From Gemmatimonadaceae bacterium (GTDB taxonomy: Bacteria; Gemmatimonadota; Gemmatimonadetes; Gemmatimonadales; Gemmatimonadaceae): a stretch of DNA of 10,634 nt. Below are positions 7,691 to 10,634 of the stretch, piece after piece; within the stretch, counting starts at the first letter, position 1, and each line of letters opens with the position of its first letter. The stretch covers positions 1-10,634 of the forward strand of contig JALOPO010000075.1 in the NCBI GenBank assembly GCA_025453855.1. The letters run 5' to 3'. The position numbers were made by a program, and so were the translations under genes. Under the pieces are notes generated by a model. That model was not told where the DNA came from, did not search any database, and saw only the letters and a program-made list of their open reading frames with translations.

Positions 7691-7729
7691 CGTCGTCGGT
7701 TGGCGGACGACGCCCGCCGATCAGGCGGG
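7691..7729 (-). terminator. Two adjacent hairpins at the end of the permease operon
   Basis: CCCGCC (7713-7718) and GGCGGG (7724-7729) pair around GATCA, whose complement contains the end of the DppC-like gene, so the stop codon sits in the loop. Directly next to it, CGTCGTC (7691-7697) and GACGACG (7706-7712) form a 7-bp stem with an 8-base loop. The two stems touch and can form together. No T tract follows. They are a plausible transcript end or 3' stabiliser for the permease mRNA. Confidence 0.35.
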
Positions 7730-8605
7730 GGCGCGCCCCGCGAGCCGCAGCTCGAGCCAGTCGCCCACGAGCGTCGCCGCCGCCACCGTCACCACCACCG
7801 CCAGCCCCGGCGCGAGCGCGATCCACGGCGCCACCAGCAGGTGCTCGCGCCCCCCCGCGATCATGTTCCCCCAACTCGGGGCAGGGGGCTGCACGCCCAG
7901 GCCGAGGTAGCTCAACCCGCTCTCGAGGAGGATCGCGCCTCCCACGCCGAGCGAGGTGGCGACGAGTGCGGGGGCGATCGCGTTCGGGAGGACGTGCCGC
8001 CAGAGCGTGCGCCACTCCGCCACGCCGATCGCGCGCGCAGCCTGCACGTAGTCGCGCGCGCGCAGCCCGAGCACCTCGGCCCGCACCAGTCGCGCGACGC
8101 CCATCCAGCCGGTGAGCGCGAGCACCGTGACGAGCGTCGGGATCCCCGGTGCCCAGAGCGCGGCGCAGACGAGCAGCAGCACGAGGCGCGGGATGGCGAG
8201 GAGCGCGTCGGCGAGCGCGGTGATCGCCGCATCGACCATGCCGCCGCGCCACCCCGCGAGCGCACCGAGCAGCGCGCCGAGCGCGCCGCTCCCGATCGCG
8301 CCGGCCACGCCGACGGCGAGCGAGAGTCGCCCCGCGACGAGCATCCGCACGAGCACGTCGCGGCCGAAGGCATCGGTGCCGAAGAGATGACGCACACCGT
8401 CACCATCACGCGCGAGCGGCGGGAGGAAGCGGCGCGCGAGCACGTCGCCGATCGCCACCGGATCCTGCGTCGCGAGCCACGGCACGGCGATGCAGGCCAG
8501 CGCGAGCACGCCGAGCGCCCCGAGTGCGATGCTCGGCACGACCGGCATGCGACGCACGCGCCTCGATCGGCGCGCCTGCCGAATCGCGATCGACGGTGCG
8601 GTCAC
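7721..8605 (-). CDS. ABC transporter permease, DppC/OppC type
   Basis: Inner-membrane permease of 294 residues for a peptide/nickel-type ABC importer, pairing with the DppB-like protein encoded just before it. It has the usual basic N-terminus, a first helix at about 24-45, the DppC hallmark HLFGTDAFGRDVL (73-85), then membrane helices. The cytoplasmic EAA loop, which contacts the ATPase, spans about 183-208 (RDYVQAARAIGV ending in HVLPN). The C-terminal motif SYLGLGVQPPAPSWGNM is also typical of the subfamily. The GTG start shares bases with the DppB-like stop (GTGA), which supports both the start and co-translation; an ATG at 8548 is the alternative but would cut a 19-residue basic N-terminus. 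The substrate cannot be assigned: this family covers di- and oligopeptides, nickel, glutathione and some sugars. Confidence 0.94.
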   Translation of the reverse strand: MTAPSIAIRQARRSRRVRRMPVVPSIALGALGVLALACIAVPWLATQDPVAIGDVLARRFLPPLARDGDGVRHLFGTDAFGRDVLVRMLVAGRLSLAVGVAGAIGSGALGALLGALAGWRGGMVDAAITALADALLAIPRLVLLLVCAALWAPGIPTLVTVLALTGWMGVARLVRAEVLGLRARDYVQAARAIGVAEWRTLWRHVLPNAIAPALVATSLGVGGAILLESGLSYLGLGVQPPAPSWGNMIAGGREHLLVAPWIALAPGLAVVVTVAAATLVGDWLELRLAGRAPA

Positions 8606-9579
8606 GCGCGTCGCCGCGGATCGAGCCACGGGAGCACGAGATCGGCGGTCAGGTTGGCCGCGATCACCGCCGTCGCGTAGGCGAGCGTCGCGCCGAGGAT
8701 CACCGGCGTGTCGCGCTGCGCGACGGCGGTGAGGAGGAGCTTCCCCATCCCCGGCCAGGCGAAGACCCCTTCCACGAACACCGAGCCACCGACCACGCCC
8801 GGCAGCGAGAGAGCGACCAGCGTGACGATCGATGGCCAGGCCAGCCGCGACACGTGCCGGCGCCATGCCTCGCCCGCGCTGACCCCCTTCGCGAGCGCGG
8901 TCCGGCGCGCATCGGCGCGCGACGCCTCCACCAGCGCCGCCCGTGCATACCGCGCCACCGCGGCCGCGCCGGTGGCCGCGAGCACGCACACGGGAAGGAT
9001 CGCGTGGCGGAGCACGTCGACCGTCGCGCCGCTCGCGCTCAGCACGCCCGGATCGCGCACCCCGAATGCGGGCAATCGCAGCGCGGGCGGGAGGCCGAGG
9101 GCGGCGACGCCGCTCGTGGCCGCCGCCACCGCCGCCAGCGCGAGCCAGAAGGTGGGCGCGGCGTAGACGGTCGTGGTCGCGAGCGTGATCGCGGTGTCGG
9201 CCGGGGCGCCGGCGCGACGCGCCTGCACGCTCCCCACGAGCACGCCCACGATCACCGTCAGCGCCAGCGATGCCACCCCGAGCCCGATCGAGATCGGGAG
9301 CGCCTCGGCGAGCAGCGTGCGCACCGGGCGGCCACTGGCGAGGCTCGTGCCGAGGTCGCCGGTGGCGACCGACCCCATCCACCGGAGATACTGCACACCG
9401 ACCGGGGCATCGAGGCCGAGCGAGGCGCGAAGGCGCGCGAGCGTGGCCGCGTCGCCCTCCGGCGGCAGGAGCAGGAGCGCGGCGTCACCCGGCGCCAGGT
9501 GGAGCAACCCGAAGGTGAGCGTGCACACGAGCCAGACGAGCAGCAGCGCGGCACCGATGCGTCGAGCCAGGTGCGTCAC
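8602..9579 (-). CDS. ABC transporter permease, DppB/OppB type
   Basis: First permease of the pair, 325 residues. The N-terminal helix (about 9-27) leads into HLAPGD (27-32), a standard DppB-family motif. A periplasmic domain holding LGLDAPVGVQYLRWM and GDLGTSLASGRPV follows, then further helices. The degenerate EAA loop (VEASRADARRTALAKGVS) and the C-terminal FAWPGMGKLLLTAVAQRD are also characteristic. Start choice is less certain than the family: GTG 9579 gives the expected N-terminus, while another in-frame GTG near 9621 would add 14 residues. No Shine-Dalgarno precedes 9579. It overlaps the DppC-like gene by 4 bases and is divergent from the binding-protein gene. No DppD/DppF ATPase is present within the window on this strand, so the ATPases must be encoded elsewhere or be shared. 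Confidence 0.93.
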   Translation of the reverse strand: MTHLARRIGAALLLVWLVCTLTFGLLHLAPGDAALLLLPPEGDAATLARLRASLGLDAPVGVQYLRWMGSVATGDLGTSLASGRPVRTLLAEALPISIGLGVASLALTVIVGVLVGSVQARRAGAPADTAITLATTTVYAAPTFWLALAAVAAATSGVAALGLPPALRLPAFGVRDPGVLSASGATVDVLRHAILPVCVLAATGAAAVARYARAALVEASRADARRTALAKGVSAGEAWRRHVSRLAWPSIVTLVALSLPGVVGGSVFVEGVFAWPGMGKLLLTAVAQRDTPVILGATLAYATAVIAANLTADLVLPWLDPRRRA

Positions 9580-9602
9580 GTCCGCATGATCGCGCGGTGC
9601 AC

Positions 9603-9638
9603 GGCGCGCGCCAAGCGGCACGTCGCGGGGCGCGCGCC
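9603..9638. promoter_or_regulatory. Paired 10-bp palindromes between permease and binding-protein genes
   Basis: The perfect palindrome GGCGCGCGCC occurs twice, at 9603-9612 and 9629-9638, centres 26 bp apart (about 2.5 helical turns). The second is embedded in the longer palindrome GGGCGCGCGCCC (9628-9639). They occupy the 78-bp space between the divergent DppB-like and substrate-binding genes, where both promoters must lie. This is consistent with a paired operator. Alternating G/C palindromes are common by chance at this base composition. Confidence 0.3.
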
Positions 9639-9657
9639 CGGCGTGCGCGGGGGCGCC

Positions 9658-10634
9658 ATGCTCGGCAGGCGAACCGCGCGCCTGCTCGCGGCCTGCGCAC
9701 TCGTGGCCTGCGCCGGCTCGCCGCGCGACCCGGGGACGCTCGTGATCGCGAGCGGCACCGACCTGGAAGGGATGCAGCCGCTCACCACCGTGCACCCGCT
9801 CTCGCGGCAGGTGCAGCGGCACCTCGTCTTCACGCCGCTGGTCGCGCTCGACTCGTCGCTCCAGGTCGCACCGCATGCGGCCGAGCGGTGGACGTGGCGC
9901 GAGGCGGGGCGCACGCTCGTCCTCACCATCGACACGACGCTCCGCTGGCACGATGGCGCCCGGCTCACCGCCCACGATGCCGCCTTCACGCTGGCGCTCG
10001 CGCGCGACGCCGCCACGGGATGGTCGCGCCGCGGCGAGCTGGCGTCGATCACGAGCGCCGCGGCCATCGACGATGCGACGCTGGCGCTGACCTTCGAGCG
10101 CGCGCCCGGCGCGGTGCCGCTGGTGCTCACCGAGCTCCCGCTCCTGCCACGCCACGTGCTCGGCGCGGTGCCGCCGGCTTCGCTGCGCGCGCACCCGTTC
10201 ACCGACGCGCCGGTGGGAAGCGGGCCGTATCGCGTGGTGCGGCGCGAGGCGGGGCGACGCTGGATCCTCGAGCGCATGCCGCGGTATCCCGCGCGGCTCG
10301 GCGGGCCGGCCGCGTCGCCGGTGGTGGTGATCGCGGTCGTCGACGAGGCGACCACCAAGGTGGCCGGGCTCGTGAGCGGGGCGCTCGACCTGGCCGGCGT
10401 GAACCCCGCGACCGCCGCGCTGGTCGCGCGCGATCCCACGCTGCGTCTCGTCACTTATCCCACGCTCTTCACCAACTGGCTCGTCTTCACCGCCTCGCGC
10501 CCGCCGTTCGACGACGTGCGCGTGCGGCGCGCGGTGGCGCTGGCGATCGACCGGCGCCGCCTCGTCGACGGCGGCGTGGGCGGCTTCGCGACGCCCAGTC
10601 GTGCGTGGAGCGCCGACCTCGCGCGCGACACCAC
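9658..10634 (+). CDS. Solute-binding lipoprotein, family 5 (peptide/nickel type), 3'-truncated
   Basis: Extracytoplasmic substrate-binding component of an ABC importer; 325 full codons are visible before the window ends, of a usual 500-550. The N-terminus MLGRRTARLLAACALVAC is a lipoprotein signal peptide with a perfect lipobox, LVAC, lipidating C18; an overlapping LAAC ends at C13. Family-5 features follow: LVIASGTDLEGMQPL just after the signal, WTWREAGRTLVLTI with the adjacent RWHDGARLTAHDAAFTL (about 96-112), VGSGPYRVV (186-194), and NWLVFTASRPPFDDVRVRRA (273-292) leading into ALAIDR. This is the standard layout of DppA/OppA/NikA relatives. ATG 9658 is chosen because the signal peptide starts there and GGGGG sits 4 bases before it. 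It is divergent from the two permeases, an arrangement suggesting a shared control region. Ligand unknown. Confidence 0.93.
   Translation, partial: MLGRRTARLLAACALVACAGSPRDPGTLVIASGTDLEGMQPLTTVHPLSRQVQRHLVFTPLVALDSSLQVAPHAAERWTWREAGRTLVLTIDTTLRWHDGARLTAHDAAFTLALARDAATGWSRRGELASITSAAAIDDATLALTFERAPGAVPLVLTELPLLPRHVLGAVPPASLRAHPFTDAPVGSGPYRVVRREAGRRWILERMPRYPARLGGPAASPVVVIAVVDEATTKVAGLVSGALDLAGVNPATAALVARDPTLRLVTYPTLFTNWLVFTASRPPFDDVRVRRAVALAIDRRRLVDGGVGGFATPSRAWSADLARDT

Overview
This is a very GC-rich window with strong G/C preference at third codon positions, frequent GTG starts and few clear Shine-Dalgarno sequences. Gene content and style fit a heterotrophic Gram-negative bacterium, most likely Gemmatimonadota. 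That placement is an inference from composition and the gene mix, because the window holds no rRNA or other marker gene. It carries eight protein-coding genes, two of them cut by the window edges, and no tRNA, rRNA, CRISPR array or insertion sequence that I can recognise.

Left part (1-3130): the 3' three quarters of speA, a biosynthetic arginine decarboxylase, overlaps by ATGA with a Yip1-like five-helix membrane protein. Converging on this pair from the other strand is an Fe/Mn superoxide dismutase with Mn-type signature residues. The 236-bp gap between the convergent genes holds a 42-bp near-perfect inverted repeat (2240-2281 / 2330-2371).

Middle (3101-4437): a roughly 500-bp gene-free stretch contains three copies of a degenerate 39-bp repeat, two direct and one inverted, built partly from 10-bp units. 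A DedA-family membrane protein follows on the minus strand. It is divergent from a large GH38 alpha-mannosidase-like gene, and the shared upstream region has a 10-bp hairpin-forming dyad.

Right part (4438-10634): the GH38 gene is followed by a convergent small membrane protein with a CxCxxC motif. Next come two minus-strand oligopeptide-type ABC permease genes (DppB-like, then DppC-like, joined by a GTGA overlap). Divergent from them is a family-5 solute-binding lipoprotein that runs off the window. The binding protein and two permeases would form most of a nickel/peptide-type importer, but no ATPase gene is visible. Their 78-bp shared intergenic region contains two identical 10-bp palindromes.

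I see no clearly new multi-gene system. The least explained features are the intergenic repeats: the 42-bp inverted repeat and the three-copy 39-bp family.
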